Origin: Tahibacter soli
GTDB lineage: Bacteria > Pseudomonadota > Gammaproteobacteria > Xanthomonadales > Rhodanobacteraceae
Length of the DNA: 64,000 nucleotides
Reading direction: 5' to 3'
Assembly (NCBI RefSeq): GCF_025717065.2
Contig: NZ_JAOVZO020000020.1
Location: 248,001-312,000 of the forward strand
The notes under the pieces were generated by a model, which searched no databases, was not told where the DNA came from, and saw nothing but the letters and a program-made list of their open reading frames with translations. Position numbers and translations under genes: made by a program. Every line of letters starts with the position of its first letter. The stretch's first letter is position 1. This document shows, piece after piece, positions 49,320 to 62,119 of the stretch.

Positions 49320-50092
49320 GCGGGTTCGCCGCCGATGATGGGCAGGGTTTCGACCCAGCCGGCCACCTTCTCGAGCGCCTGGTAGCGCGTGAGGTCGACC
49401 TGGATCGGCGTGATCGAGATCGAGCCTTCGCGCACGGCGTGGAAATCGGTACCGGGGCCGTCGTCCTCGGCTTCGCCGGGCGGGCCGATCCAGTAGATCG
49501 GTCGGCCGCGCGGATCGTGCTGCCGGATGCACGGCGCCGAGCGATGGCGGCGGCCCAGGCGCGTGACCGCGAAGCCGCGCAATTCGTGCCACGGGCGGTC
49601 GGGCACGTTGACGTTGAGGATCGTGTCGGCCGGCAGCGGGTCGACGAGCAGCCGCTGCATGATCACGAGCGCGGCGTTCGCGGCCGTCTCGAAATGCTGC
49701 GGATCGTGATCGCGGCTCACGAGCGACACGGCGATCGCCGGCAGGCCGAGAAAGCGGCCTTCCATCGCGGCCGACACGGTGCCCGAATAGATCACGTCGT
49801 CGCCGAGGTTCGCGGCGTTGTTGATGCCGGAGACGACGATGTCGGGCTGGAAGTCGAGCAGGCCCGCGAGCGCGAGGTGCACGCAGTCGGTCGGCGTGCC
49901 GGCGACGCGGTAGCGGCCGTCGTCGAGCCGCGCGACGCGGATCGGCGCGTCGAGCGTCAGCGAATTGCTGGCGCCGGAGCGGTCGCGGTCGGGCGCGACG
50001 ATCGTCACGGAGCCGACCGCGGCGAGGCGGTCGGCGAGAACACGGATGCCCGGCGCGTCCACGCCGTCGTCATTGGAAACCAGAACGCGCAT
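49316..50092 (-). CDS. surE: 5'/3'-nucleotidase SurE
   Basis: 258 residues. N-terminal [13 protein letters not shown] holds the metal-binding D8-D9; GASNSLT and [10 protein letters not shown] complete the site. It is a stationary-phase nucleotidase/exopolyphosphatase. Forms the conserved surE-pcm-nlpD-rpoS run. Confidence 0.97.
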   Translation of the reverse strand: MRVLVSNDDGVDAPGIRVLADRLAAVGSVTIVAPDRDRSGASNSLTLDAPIRVARLDDGRYRVAGTPTDCVHLALAGLLDFQPDIVVSGINNAANLGDDVIYSGTVSAAMEGRFLGLPAIAVSLVSRDHDPQHFETAANAALVIMQRLLVDPLPADTILNVNVPDRPWHELRGFAVTRLGRRHRSAPCIRQHDPRGRPIYWIGPPGEAEDDGPGTDFHAVREGSISITPIQVDLTRYQALEKVAGWVETLPIIGGEPA

Positions 50093-50206
50093 CGAACGTA
50101 TGAATCCTTGCAGGGTCGCGCGGAGAAACGCGAGGCAAGCCGCAAGTTTAGCGGAATCCGCCGGCGCACCGCTGCATGACGCGATCGTCGGTTACGATGA
50201 CGCCCG

Positions 50207-50770
50207 ATGCGCAAGCGCCCCGCCCGACCGCCAGATCCCGTCAGCGACGACGATATCCGCCTGTTTCACGAGGCGATCGGCCCGGTGCGCCGGCATGTCG
50301 ACGATACGGCGCCGGCCAATACGATCGACAAGCCCGCGCCGGAGCCGCGGCAGTTTCTGCTCGACGAGGCGCGCGTGCGCGACGAACTGCTCGACATGCC
50401 GATCGACCCGGGCGAGATGGAAGTCGGCGAAGAACTGTCGTACTTGCGCGACGGTTATCGGCCCGACCTGCTCAAGCGCCTCAAGCGCGGCCATTTCAGC
50501 ATCGAGGACGAGATCGACCTGCACCAGATGAACGCCGAGGTCGCGCGCTCGGCGATCGTCGAATTCATGGGCGAGGCCAAACGGCGCGGCCTGCATTGCA
50601 TCAAGCTGATCCACGGCAAGGGCCTGCGCTCGCGCGCGGGCGGTCCGGTGATCAAGCGGCTGGTGGACAGGATGCTGCGCCAGCGCGACGACGTGGTCGG
50701 TTTCGCGTCGGCGCGTTCGGAACACGGCGGAACCGGCGCGACCGTGGTGCTGCTGCGCTATCGGGGCTAG
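50207..50770 (+). CDS. Smr-domain endonuclease-like protein
   Basis: 187 residues. The C-terminal Smr domain has DLHQM (104-108) and IHGKGLRS (about 134-141). The N-terminal 90 residues match the SmrA/SmrB-type extension (FLLDEARVRDELLDMPIDPG). SmrB-type proteins cut mRNA at collided ribosomes in E. coli; the assignment to SmrA or SmrB is not settled here. Divergent from surE. Confidence 0.88.
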   Translation: MRKRPARPPDPVSDDDIRLFHEAIGPVRRHVDDTAPANTIDKPAPEPRQFLLDEARVRDELLDMPIDPGEMEVGEELSYLRDGYRPDLLKRLKRGHFSIEDEIDLHQMNAEVARSAIVEFMGEAKRRGLHCIKLIHGKGLRSRAGGPVIKRLVDRMLRQRDDVVGFASARSEHGGTGATVVLLRYRG

Positions 50771-50850
50771 CGTGGCGCGGGAACCGGGGAGAAATGCCGG
50801 CGAGGTGGCGTCCCCCGGGTTCGCCACCGCTGCCGTCCGGCGCCGCGCGC

Positions 50851-51084
50851 TCAGTCGTCCTTGGTCTTCTGCGCCTTCGACTTGCGCGGCAGATTGACCC
50901 ATTCGACGCCGTAACCGCGCATCGTGGCCCAGCGGTTGACCGAGACGACCTTGCTGTAGTCGACGTCGCTGTCGTACTTCGTTACCGACGCCGCGGTATG
51001 GGTGCGCGCGCCACCGGACGCGGCACAACCGCCCAGCGCAACCCCGGCGATCAGCACGGCAGCCGTTACGAGAACACGTTTCAT
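50851..51084 (-). CDS. Small lipoprotein of unknown function
   Basis: 77 residues. Signal MKRVLVTAAVLIAGVALGGC with lipobox LGGC (C20), then a short polar domain ending in a Lys-rich tail (RKSKAQKTKDD). No known domain. GGAG precedes the ATG and a good -10 element (TATACT, 51143-51148 on the minus strand) lies upstream. It faces the Smr gene tail-to-tail and lies 136 bases after truD. Confidence 0.7.
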   Translation of the reverse strand: MKRVLVTAAVLIAGVALGGCAASGGARTHTAASVTKYDSDVDYSKVVSVNRWATMRGYGVEWVNLPRKSKAQKTKDD

Positions 51085-51220
51085 GGCGGACTCCTATGGT
51101 TGAGTGCGGGCGTCACGCGCTCGCCGCGCGGCCCACGAATTCAGTATAGGAAGCCCCGCCAACCGCGGAACGCCGGACGCGCCAACTCGCGATTTCCGCC
51201 ACAGCGCCGCCCGCTGGCGG

Positions 51221-52261
51221 CTATTCCTGCATAGCCGCGATCGCCTCGCCGAGGTCGTGGCGCGCCAGTTCGCGCAGGATCGTCGTGGCATAGCAGCCGG
51301 CCGGCAGCGCGAACGCGATGCGCAACGCCGATTCGGCAACCCATTCCCATTCGAGGCGTTGTGCACACAGTCGCAAACTGCGCCGCTCCTGATCGAGCCC
51401 GGCGCGTTCGAGACCGTCGGCGAGTTCGCGTCCGGCGTCGGCGACGGACCGTTCGAGCGCTTCCGCGTTGCCCTGCGTGCGCAATGCGCCGCGGCCCCAC
51501 AGCGGGCCGGTCGGATGCACGTCGCGGCCGTCGATGCGCGCGACGAGTTCGGGCGTGGCCGGCTCCGGTCCGAAGATGCTGTGACTGCCCTCGAGCATGA
51601 ATACGTCGCCGTCGCGCGCGCGATTCCAGTCGCCGTCGGCGACGCGGCGCGCGAGCACTTCGTTGAACAGGTGCGAGCGCGCCGACGACAGCAGCAGGCT
51701 GCGCTCGTGGCGCTGCACGCGTCGTCCCGCGAACATCGCGCGGGCGCGTTCGACGTTGCCGGCATCGCGGCCGAACCGCTGCTCGCCGTAGTAGTTCGGC
51801 ACGCCGTGCGCGGCGATCCGCGCGAGCACGCGCCCGGCCGCGTCGCGATCGCCGACGACGTCGGTCAGCACGATGACGAACGCATTGCCCTTGAGCGCGC
51901 CGCGCTTGAGTTTGCGGCCGTGCCGGCGCGCCTCGATCACGCGGAATTCGGCGTGCGTCAGCGCCGGCCAGTCGACCTCGCGCTTGATCGGCACGGCGAC
52001 CGAGAACGTCTGCCGCGCGAGCGCGTGGCGATCCTTGATGCCGGCGTAGCTGACCGCGTCCGTCGTCACGCCGGCATATCTGGCGAGTTCGCGCGCGACG
52101 AAGTCGGTGTTCGCGCCGCGCTTCTCGACGCGCACGAATACGTGCTCGCCGGCGCCGTCGGGCGCGAAGCCGAGGTCCTCGTCGACAACGAAGTCTTCGG
52201 GCGTGGCGCGCAGGCGCGCGGTCAGCGGCGGGCCGCCGTGGGCGTAGGGCGCGTCGCTCAT
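51221..52261 (-). CDS. truD: tRNA pseudouridine(13) synthase TruD
   Basis: 346 residues. Motif [18 protein letters not shown] contains the catalytic Asp; [12 protein letters not shown] and the TRUD insertion are present. The start ATG at 52261 overlaps the ispF stop by 4 bases. Confidence 0.96.
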   Translation of the reverse strand: MSDAPYAHGGPPLTARLRATPEDFVVDEDLGFAPDGAGEHVFVRVEKRGANTDFVARELARYAGVTTDAVSYAGIKDRHALARQTFSVAVPIKREVDWPALTHAEFRVIEARRHGRKLKRGALKGNAFVIVLTDVVGDRDAAGRVLARIAAHGVPNYYGEQRFGRDAGNVERARAMFAGRRVQRHERSLLLSSARSHLFNEVLARRVADGDWNRARDGDVFMLEGSHSIFGPEPATPELVARIDGRDVHPTGPLWGRGALRTQGNAEALERSVADAGRELADGLERAGLDQERRSLRLCAQRLEWEWVAESALRIAFALPAGCYATTILRELARHDLGEAIAAMQE

Positions 52262-52731
52262 GCGCGCACCAGCAAGACGACGGCCATCGCGGCGATGCCT
52301 TCGCCGCGGCCGGTGAATCCGAGCTTTTCGCTCGTCGTCGCCTTGACGCTGATCGCGTCGGCTTCGACGCCGAGATCGTCGGCGAGCAGCGCCCGCATGC
52401 GCTCGGCGTGCGGACCGACCTTCGGACGTTCGCACACGACGGTGACGTCGGCGTTGCCGAGCGCATAGCCGCGTTCGCGCATCAGTATTCGGCAGTGACG
52501 CAAAAAGACGCGGCTGTCGGCGCCGCGCCAGCGCTCGTCGCTCGGCGGAAAATGCTTGCCGATGTCGCCGAGCGCGAGCGCGCCGAGAATCGCGTCGCAC
52601 AGCGCGTGAATCGCGACGTCGCCGTCGGAATGCGCGACGACGCCATGGTCGTGCGGAATCGACACGCCGCCGAGCACGACGTGGTCGCCGGGGCCGAATG
52701 CGTGGACGTCGTAGCCTTGGCCGATGCGCAT
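52258..52731 (-). CDS. ispF: 2-C-methyl-D-erythritol 2,4-cyclodiphosphate synthase
   Basis: 157 residues. MEP isoprenoid pathway. Zinc ligands D8 and H10 (GYDVHAF) and H42 (AIHALCDA); HSDGD and the C-terminal [19 protein letters not shown] are standard. Normally follows ispD directly; here a 133-bp palindromic doublet lies in the 157-base gap. Confidence 0.97.
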   Translation of the reverse strand: MRIGQGYDVHAFGPGDHVVLGGVSIPHDHGVVAHSDGDVAIHALCDAILGALALGDIGKHFPPSDERWRGADSRVFLRHCRILMRERGYALGNADVTVVCERPKVGPHAERMRALLADDLGVEADAISVKATTSEKLGFTGRGEGIAAMAVVLLVRA

Positions 52732-52749
52732 AAGTTCCTTTGGTTCAAG

Positions 52750-52882
52750 CCCTCTCCCCCAAGCGCGCTTGGGGGAGAGGGTTGGGTGAGGGGGCGACGC
52801 ACGCGCTGCGTCGAGGTCGAGGCAGAATCCGGCGTCGCCCCCTCACCCCTACCCTCTCCCCCAACGACGTTGGGGGAGAGGG
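52750..52882. repeat. REPIN-like palindromic doublet, copy B
   Basis: Same plan as 36879-37018: hairpin CCCTCTCCCCCAAGCGCGCTT..., inner pair GGGTGAGGGGGCGACGC / GCGTCGCCCCCTCACCC, spacer with GCGTCGAGGTCGAGGCAGAA, then a second hairpin CCCTCTCCCCCAACG. It lies between ispD and ispF inside an otherwise continuous minus-strand gene run. Confidence 0.85.
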
Positions 52883-52888
52883 AGAAAA

Positions 52889-53893
52889 TCAACGACTCAA
52901 CAAAAACTCCGCCAACGCCAGATCCGCCGGCGTCGTCACCTTGATATTGTCTTCCGCGCCTTCGACCAGGAGCGGCGCGTGTCCCGCGCGTTCCATCGCC
53001 ATCGCCTCGTCGGTGATCGCGACGCCGGCCGCGAGCGCGGCGGCGAGCGCCGCATCGAGTTCGCCGCGCCGGAACAACTGCGGCGTCAGCGCGCGCCAGC
53101 GCGACTCGCGCGGCTCGGTGCCGTTCGACCGTCCCTGCCCGTCGGCGCGCTTCAACGTGTCGCGCAGCGGCGCGGCGAGCAGCCCGCCGCCTGCCGGCAC
53201 CGCACGCTCGATCAGCCGCGTCACGTCTTCGGCGCGCACGCACGGCCTTGCCGCGTCGTGCACGAGTACAAAATGCTCCATCGCGACCGACGCAGGCAGC
53301 GCGCGCAGTCCGGCCAACACGGAATCGGCACGCTCGGCACCGCCGTTCGCGATGAGCAGCGGCTTGCCGAGCACTTCGATCAGTCCGCGCGTCCACGTCG
53401 CGTCGTCGGGCGCGAGCACGAGCACGAAGCCCGCGACGCGCGAATGCGCCGCGAGCCGTTCGAGCGTATGCGTCACGAGCGGCTTGTCGCCGATGCGCAG
53501 GTACTGTTTCGGCGTGTCGCCGCCGAAACGGCGCCCGCGGCCGGCGGCCGGCACGACGCACCAGTGCCCGCTCACTTTTTCCTTGTCGGCCGCGGCCGGC
53601 TTCGCGCCCGCGCCCGGCGTCGGCTCGACCACCTGGTAGAACGTCTCGCCGGGCTTGACGAGGCCGAGCTCCGAACGCGCGCGGCCTTCGATCGCCTCGC
53701 GGCCTTCCTTCAGGTCGCGCACTTCCGCCGCGAGCGCTTCGTTGCGCGCGCGCAGGGTTTCGTTCTCGTGCTTCTGCTCGGCCACGGTCGCGCGCAGCCG
53801 CTCGACCTCCCGCACGCCGCCGGCGCCGGTCCATAGCTTGAGCTGCAGACCGATCAGCAGGATCAGGAGAATCAGGGCGGCGTAGCGCAGCAC
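52889..53893 (-). CDS. ispD: FtsB-IspD in-frame joint (divisome protein plus CDP-ME synthase)
   Basis: One open frame of 334 residues, from GTG 53893. Residues 1-106 are FtsB: a short cytoplasmic start, one membrane helix (LILLILLIGLQLKLW), a coiled coil (about 26-70) and EGRARSELGLVKPGE. Residues 107-334 are IspD, 228 residues and full length: VVPAAGRGRRFGG, VLVHDAARPCV, TDEAMAMERAG. No stop separates them. The junction reads GACAAGGAAAAAGTGAGC; with four A instead of five, ftsB would end DKEK-stop at a TGA overlapping the ispD GTG (53573-53575), the usual arrangement. The true state may be a fusion, a slippage site or a sequence error. Confidence 0.85.
   Translation of the reverse strand: MLRYAALILLILLIGLQLKLWTGAGGVREVERLRATVAEQKHENETLRARNEALAAEVRDLKEGREAIEGRARSELGLVKPGETFYQVVEPTPGAGAKPAAADKEKVSGHWCVVPAAGRGRRFGGDTPKQYLRIGDKPLVTHTLERLAAHSRVAGFVLVLAPDDATWTRGLIEVLGKPLLIANGGAERADSVLAGLRALPASVAMEHFVLVHDAARPCVRAEDVTRLIERAVPAGGGLLAAPLRDTLKRADGQGRSNGTEPRESRWRALTPQLFRRGELDAALAAALAAGVAITDEAMAMERAGHAPLLVEGAEDNIKVTTPADLALAEFLLSR
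53576..53893 (-). other. ftsB: FtsB part of the joined frame
   Basis: Residues 1-106 of the frame above. FtsB joins FtsL and FtsQ in the septal complex, with its coiled coil in the periplasm. If fused to IspD as read, IspD would be placed on the periplasmic side of the membrane, where CTP and its substrate are not available, so expression of IspD from the internal GTG at 53575 is more likely. Confidence 0.75.
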
Positions 53894-53905
53894 GTCGGCA
53901 CGGGC

Positions 53906-56073
<2,168 letters not shown>

Positions 56074-56130
56074 CACGCAATCCTTCCATCGGGAAAGCGC
56101 CCCAGATGGGGGCGCTTTCCGGGACAAACA

Positions 56131-57825
<1,695 letters not shown>

Positions 57826-57933
57826 TTACGCATGCGACCCGTGTTCGGCGAGCGAAAAGCCGCGGCGCGGTGGCGGCCGGCGGGCCGCCGCTGGTATTTT
57901 GGATGGTCCTTTCGCGATGCAAGCCCAGACGCC

Positions 57934-59733
57934 ATGCCGATTTGCGCCATCCTGAACGCCGTGCGCACGGCGATGCGCGAACACGGCGTCGCCGCCGTCG
58001 TCGTGCCGTCGGCCGACCCGCATTCGTCCGAATACCTGCCGGCGCGCTGGAAGACGCGCGAGCGCCTGTCCGGGTTCACCGGCTCGGCCGGCACGCTCGT
58101 GGTGACGCACGAAACCGCGTTCCTCGCCACCGATTCGCGCTATTTCGAGCAGGCCGAGCGCGAACTGGCCGGCAGCGGGATCGACCTTTTCAAGCTGGCG
58201 CGCCCCGGCGTGCCCGAGCACTACGACCGGCTCGCCGCGACGCTCGCGCGCGGCGACGTCGTCGCGGTCGCCGGCGACGTGCTGTCGCTCGCCCAGCAGG
58301 CGGCGCTGGAACAGCGGTTCGGACCGGCCGGCATCGTCCTGCGCACCGATCTCGACCTCGCCGGCTGCGTCTGGACCGACCGGCCGCCGCTGCCCGACTC
58401 GCCGGTGCGCGAGCACCGGCCGGAATTCGCCGGCGATCGCGGCGAGCGTCTGGCGCGCGTGCGCCGGGCGATCGCGCAGGCCGGCGCGACACATCACCTC
58501 GTCTCGTCGCTCGACGACATCGCCTGGATCGCGTCGCTGCGCGGCACCGACGTGCCGTACAACCCGGTGTTCGTCGCGCATCTGCTGCTGTCGCCGGAAC
58601 GCGCGACGCTCTTCGTCGGTGCCGACAAGATCGGTACCGACAAGATCGGCGCGGAACTCGCCGCGCGCCTCGCCGCCGACGGCATCGACCTCGCCGGCTA
58701 CGCCGAGGCCGGCGCCGCGCTCGCGGCATTGCCGGCCGGCGCGCGGCTGCTCGTCGATCCGCAGCGCACGGTCAAGGCGCTCGCCGACGCCGTGCCGGCC
58801 GGCGTCGCGCTCGTGCGCGCGCCGAACCCGAGCCAGCGCTTCAAGGCGGCCAAGACCGACGCGGAACTCGCCCACGTGCGCGGGACGATGCGCAAGGACG
58901 GCGCGGCGCTCGTGCGGTTTCTGATCTGGCTCGAAGAGACCGTCGGTACGCGGCGACTGACCGAACTCGACGTCGCCGCGAAACTTGAAGAACTGCGCGG
59001 CGCGCAGCCCGACTACGCCGGTGCGAGCTTCGCGACGATCGCCGGCTACCAGGCCAACGGCGCGCTGCCGCACTACCGCGCGACCGGGGACCACCACGCG
59101 GCGCTCGCGCCCGAGGGCCTGCTGCTGGTCGATTCCGGCGGCCAGTACGAGGGCGGCACGACCGACGTCACGCGCACGATCGCGCTCGGCGAAACGACGG
59201 CGCAGCAGCGCCTGGACTACACGCTGGTGCTCAAGGGCATGATCGCGCTGTCGCGCGCGTGGTTTCCGGCCGGCACGACCGGCCAGCAGCTCGACGCGCT
59301 CGCGCGCGCGCCGCTGTGGGCGCACGGCCTGAACTACGGCCACGGCACCGGTCACGGCGTCGGCTTTTTTCTCAATGTGCACGAAGGTCCGCAGGCGATC
59401 CGGCCGCCGCTCGCCGGCGAAACGGCCGAACCGCTCGCGCCGGGCATGATCGTGTCGAACGAGCCGGGCCTGTACCGGCCGGGCCGCCACGGCATCCGCA
59501 TCGAAAACCTGATCGTCGCGACGCCCGCGGCGCACGGCGAGTTCGGGCAGTTCCTGCGCTTCGAGACGCTGACGCTGTGCCCGATCGACGGGCGGCCGAT
59601 CGTCGCCGACGCGCTCGATGCGGCCGAGCGCGGCTGGCTGAACGCGTACCACGCGACCGTGCGCGAACGGCTCTCGCCGCTCCTTGACGACCACGAGCGC
59701 GAATGGCTGGCCCGGCGCTGCGCGCCGCTGTAA
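57934..59733 (+). CDS. Xaa-Pro aminopeptidase (M24B family)
   Basis: 599 residues, like the three-domain eukaryotic-type aminopeptidase P (about 600-620) and longer than E. coli PepP (441). Two creatinase-N-like domains precede a pita-bread M24 domain with metal ligands in LLLVDSGGQY, TTDVTRT, GHGTGHGVGF, SNEPGLY and FETLTL. It removes an N-terminal residue preceding proline. Cytoplasmic; no signal peptide. A tiny tandem repeat, KIGTDKIG, lies near residue 230. Divergent from pyrG. Confidence 0.93.
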   Translation: MPICAILNAVRTAMREHGVAAVVVPSADPHSSEYLPARWKTRERLSGFTGSAGTLVVTHETAFLATDSRYFEQAERELAGSGIDLFKLARPGVPEHYDRLAATLARGDVVAVAGDVLSLAQQAALEQRFGPAGIVLRTDLDLAGCVWTDRPPLPDSPVREHRPEFAGDRGERLARVRRAIAQAGATHHLVSSLDDIAWIASLRGTDVPYNPVFVAHLLLSPERATLFVGADKIGTDKIGAELAARLAADGIDLAGYAEAGAALAALPAGARLLVDPQRTVKALADAVPAGVALVRAPNPSQRFKAAKTDAELAHVRGTMRKDGAALVRFLIWLEETVGTRRLTELDVAAKLEELRGAQPDYAGASFATIAGYQANGALPHYRATGDHHAALAPEGLLLVDSGGQYEGGTTDVTRTIALGETTAQQRLDYTLVLKGMIALSRAWFPAGTTGQQLDALARAPLWAHGLNYGHGTGHGVGFFLNVHEGPQAIRPPLAGETAEPLAPGMIVSNEPGLYRPGRHGIRIENLIVATPAAHGEFGQFLRFETLTLCPIDGRPIVADALDAAERGWLNAYHATVRERLSPLLDDHEREWLARRCAPL

Positions 59734-59822
59734 GCTGCGCCGTCGTTGCAACGCCCGACGGCTTCCGGCCGTCTCCGTTCGCGCTTCCATTCACGTCAGA
59801 CGCCGTCCGGGGCGGCGTATCC

Positions 59823-60998
59823 ATGTTTCCAGTTTCCCAACGTCCTCGCATCCTCATCGTCGCGGGGACACGGCCGGAGTGCCTGAAGCTCGCCAGTCTC
59901 GTCGCGGCGCTGCGCGCGCGCGGCGAAGTCGAAACCCTGCTCGTCAACAGCGGCCAGCATCACGCGATGGTCGAGCGCACGTTCGCGCATCTGGAGATGA
60001 CGACCGACGTCGCGCCCGGCCCGATCGATCCGGCATCGCTGTCGCACGCGCTGACGAGCCTGCGCGAACGCCTGCGCGCGATCGCGACCGAACGCCGCGC
60101 GTCCCTGATCGTCGCGCAGGGCGATACCTCGAGCGCCTACGCCGCGTCGCTCGCCGCGCGCGATCTCGCCCTGCCGCTCGCGCACGTCGAGGCGGGCCTG
60201 CGCACCGACCATCCGTACCGGCCGTTTCCGGAAGAACTGTTCCGCCGCCGCATCGCGCCGATCGCGCAGCTGCATTTCGCGCCGACGGCGAGCGCCGAAC
60301 GCAACCTGCTGCGCGAAGGGATCGCGCCCGAGGCGATCCACCGCACCGGCAACACCGTCGTCGACCTCCTGCGCGCGCAGCTCGAGGACACGCGCCCGCT
60401 GCTGCTGCCGTTTCTCGCCAACGACGGCCTGCCCGACACCGACGAGCTGGTGACGCTGACGCTGCATCGCCGCGAAAACTACGGCCGCGGCCTCGACGTC
60501 GTGTGCGAGGCCGTGCTCGAACTCGTGCGGCAGCGGCCGCGCCTGGGCGTCGTCTGTCCGGTGCATCCGAATCCGGCGGTCGGCAGCCGCATCCGCCGGC
60601 ACCTCGCCCGCCGCGCGCGCATCGCGCTCGTCGATCCGCTCGACTACCGGCCGTTCATCGCGCTGCTCGCGCAGTCGCGCCTGACGATCACCGATTCGGG
60701 CGGCATCCAGGAAGAAGCGCCGTACCTCGGCACGCCCGTGCTCGTCGTGCGCGAAAACACCGAAAGGCCCGAAAGCGTCGCGATCGGCGCGGCGACGCTC
60801 GTGCCGCTCAAGGCCGACCGCATCGTCGCCGAAGCGCAGCGCCTGTTCGCGCTGCCGGCGCCGCGACGCCTGCCGTTCACGCCCGAGGCGCCGTACGGCG
60901 ACGGGCGCAGCGGCGAGCGCATCGCATCGATTCTCGTCGAACGCCTGTGCGCCCCTGCGACGATGCGCGCCGGCCGGCCGTCGCCTGTGTCCGCCTGA
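59823..60998 (+). CDS. wecB: Non-hydrolysing UDP-N-acetylglucosamine 2-epimerase
   Basis: 391 residues. It interconverts UDP-GlcNAc and UDP-ManNAc for surface polysaccharides. Motifs: VAGTRPECLKLA near the N-terminus, HVEAGLRT, LTLHRRENYG and ITDSGGIQEEAPYLG. Starts ATG 59823, 89 bases after the aminopeptidase. First of three same-strand genes that look like a polysaccharide group. Confidence 0.93.
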   Translation: MFPVSQRPRILIVAGTRPECLKLASLVAALRARGEVETLLVNSGQHHAMVERTFAHLEMTTDVAPGPIDPASLSHALTSLRERLRAIATERRASLIVAQGDTSSAYAASLAARDLALPLAHVEAGLRTDHPYRPFPEELFRRRIAPIAQLHFAPTASAERNLLREGIAPEAIHRTGNTVVDLLRAQLEDTRPLLLPFLANDGLPDTDELVTLTLHRRENYGRGLDVVCEAVLELVRQRPRLGVVCPVHPNPAVGSRIRRHLARRARIALVDPLDYRPFIALLAQSRLTITDSGGIQEEAPYLGTPVLVVRENTERPESVAIGAATLVPLKADRIVAEAQRLFALPAPRRLPFTPEAPYGDGRSGERIASILVERLCAPATMRAGRPSPVSA

Positions 60999-61036
60999 TC
61001 GCGTTCGCCGCGGCTCCCACCAAGGAATCCACCGGA

Positions 61037-62119
61037 ATGAATCCCGCCCCCGTGACGGCCGACGACACCGCCGCCGCCGCGCAACGCCTGCGCGACTGGC
61101 TGCTCGGCGGCGCCGTGCAATGCGCCGGCGGCGAACATGCCGGCGGCATCGTCGGCGCGATCGCCGCCGACGGCCGCGCGCGCTACGTCTATCCCGAAAT
61201 CACCGGCTATTACCTGCACTGGCTCGCCGAAGTCTCGGACGAGACCGGCGTCGAACGCGTCCGCGCGCCGGCGCAGGCCGCCGCCGACTGGGCCGACCGC
61301 GTGCTCGCGGACGGCCGCGTGCCGGCGACGCGCGCGTATCTCGTCGCCGACGAAGAACGCGACTGGCGCAACGACGCCGTGTTCTTCTTCGACCTCGCGA
61401 TGCTCGTGCGCGGCTTGTGCGCCGTGGCCGAAGCCGGCGTCGTGGCGACGCCCTCGCGCGCGATCGCGCGGCTCGTCGAGGAGCTGGCGCGCTTCGTCGA
61501 CGCCGACGGCGGCATCGTCGCGGCGCGGTCGCTCGCGGCGGACGCGCGTCTGCCGCGGCGCTGGTCGACGCTCGGCGGTCCGTTCGAGGTCAAGGCGAGT
61601 TCGCGCGCCGCGCTCGCGGCGCGCCACGTCGCGCTGCCGGCCGCATTGGCCGAGGCCTGCCGAAATCTGGCCGCCGGCTACGTCGACACCGCCGCGGCGA
61701 TACCGCTCGACATGCTGCATCCGACGCTGTACTTCGCCGAAGGCATGCTCGTGGCGGAGCCCGACGCGGCGCCCGCGATCGCCGCGCTGCTCGCGCGGCT
61801 GCTGCGGCTCGCGCGCGTCGACGGCAGCCTGCCCGAAGCCGAGGATTCCGACGTGCCGCGCAGCGACATCATCGCGCAGGCGCTGCGCGTGGGCCTGCTG
61901 CTGCGCGGCGTCGACGGCGCACCGGACGAGGCGACGCTCGATCGCCTCGCCGCGGCGCTCGTCGCGCGCGTGCGCGCCGACGGCACGCTGCCGTTCCGCC
62001 CCGACGTGCCCGACCCGCAGCCGAACGCCTGGTGCGCGATGTTCGCCGAACAGGCGCTGCGGTGGCATGCGCGCGCGCGCCGCGGACTGCCGCTGCCGGC
62101 TGCCGAGGGCCTCGTATGA
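61037..62119 (+). CDS. Alpha/alpha-toroid-like protein of unknown function
   Basis: 360 residues, cytoplasmic, no signal peptide. Helical, with repeated aromatic/acidic segments (YVYPEITGYYLHWLAEV; RNDAVFFFDLAMLVRGLCAV; DMLHPTLYFAEGML; QPNAWCAMFAEQALRWHAR), the look of a six-hairpin glycosidase or prenyltransferase-like toroid. No catalytic motif is certain. Its stop overlaps the glycosyltransferase start (ATGA), so a role in polysaccharide or glycoconjugate synthesis is inferred. Confidence 0.65.
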   Translation: MNPAPVTADDTAAAAQRLRDWLLGGAVQCAGGEHAGGIVGAIAADGRARYVYPEITGYYLHWLAEVSDETGVERVRAPAQAAADWADRVLADGRVPATRAYLVADEERDWRNDAVFFFDLAMLVRGLCAVAEAGVVATPSRAIARLVEELARFVDADGGIVAARSLAADARLPRRWSTLGGPFEVKASSRAALAARHVALPAALAEACRNLAAGYVDTAAAIPLDMLHPTLYFAEGMLVAEPDAAPAIAALLARLLRLARVDGSLPEAEDSDVPRSDIIAQALRVGLLLRGVDGAPDEATLDRLAAALVARVRADGTLPFRPDVPDPQPNAWCAMFAEQALRWHARARRGLPLPAAEGLV

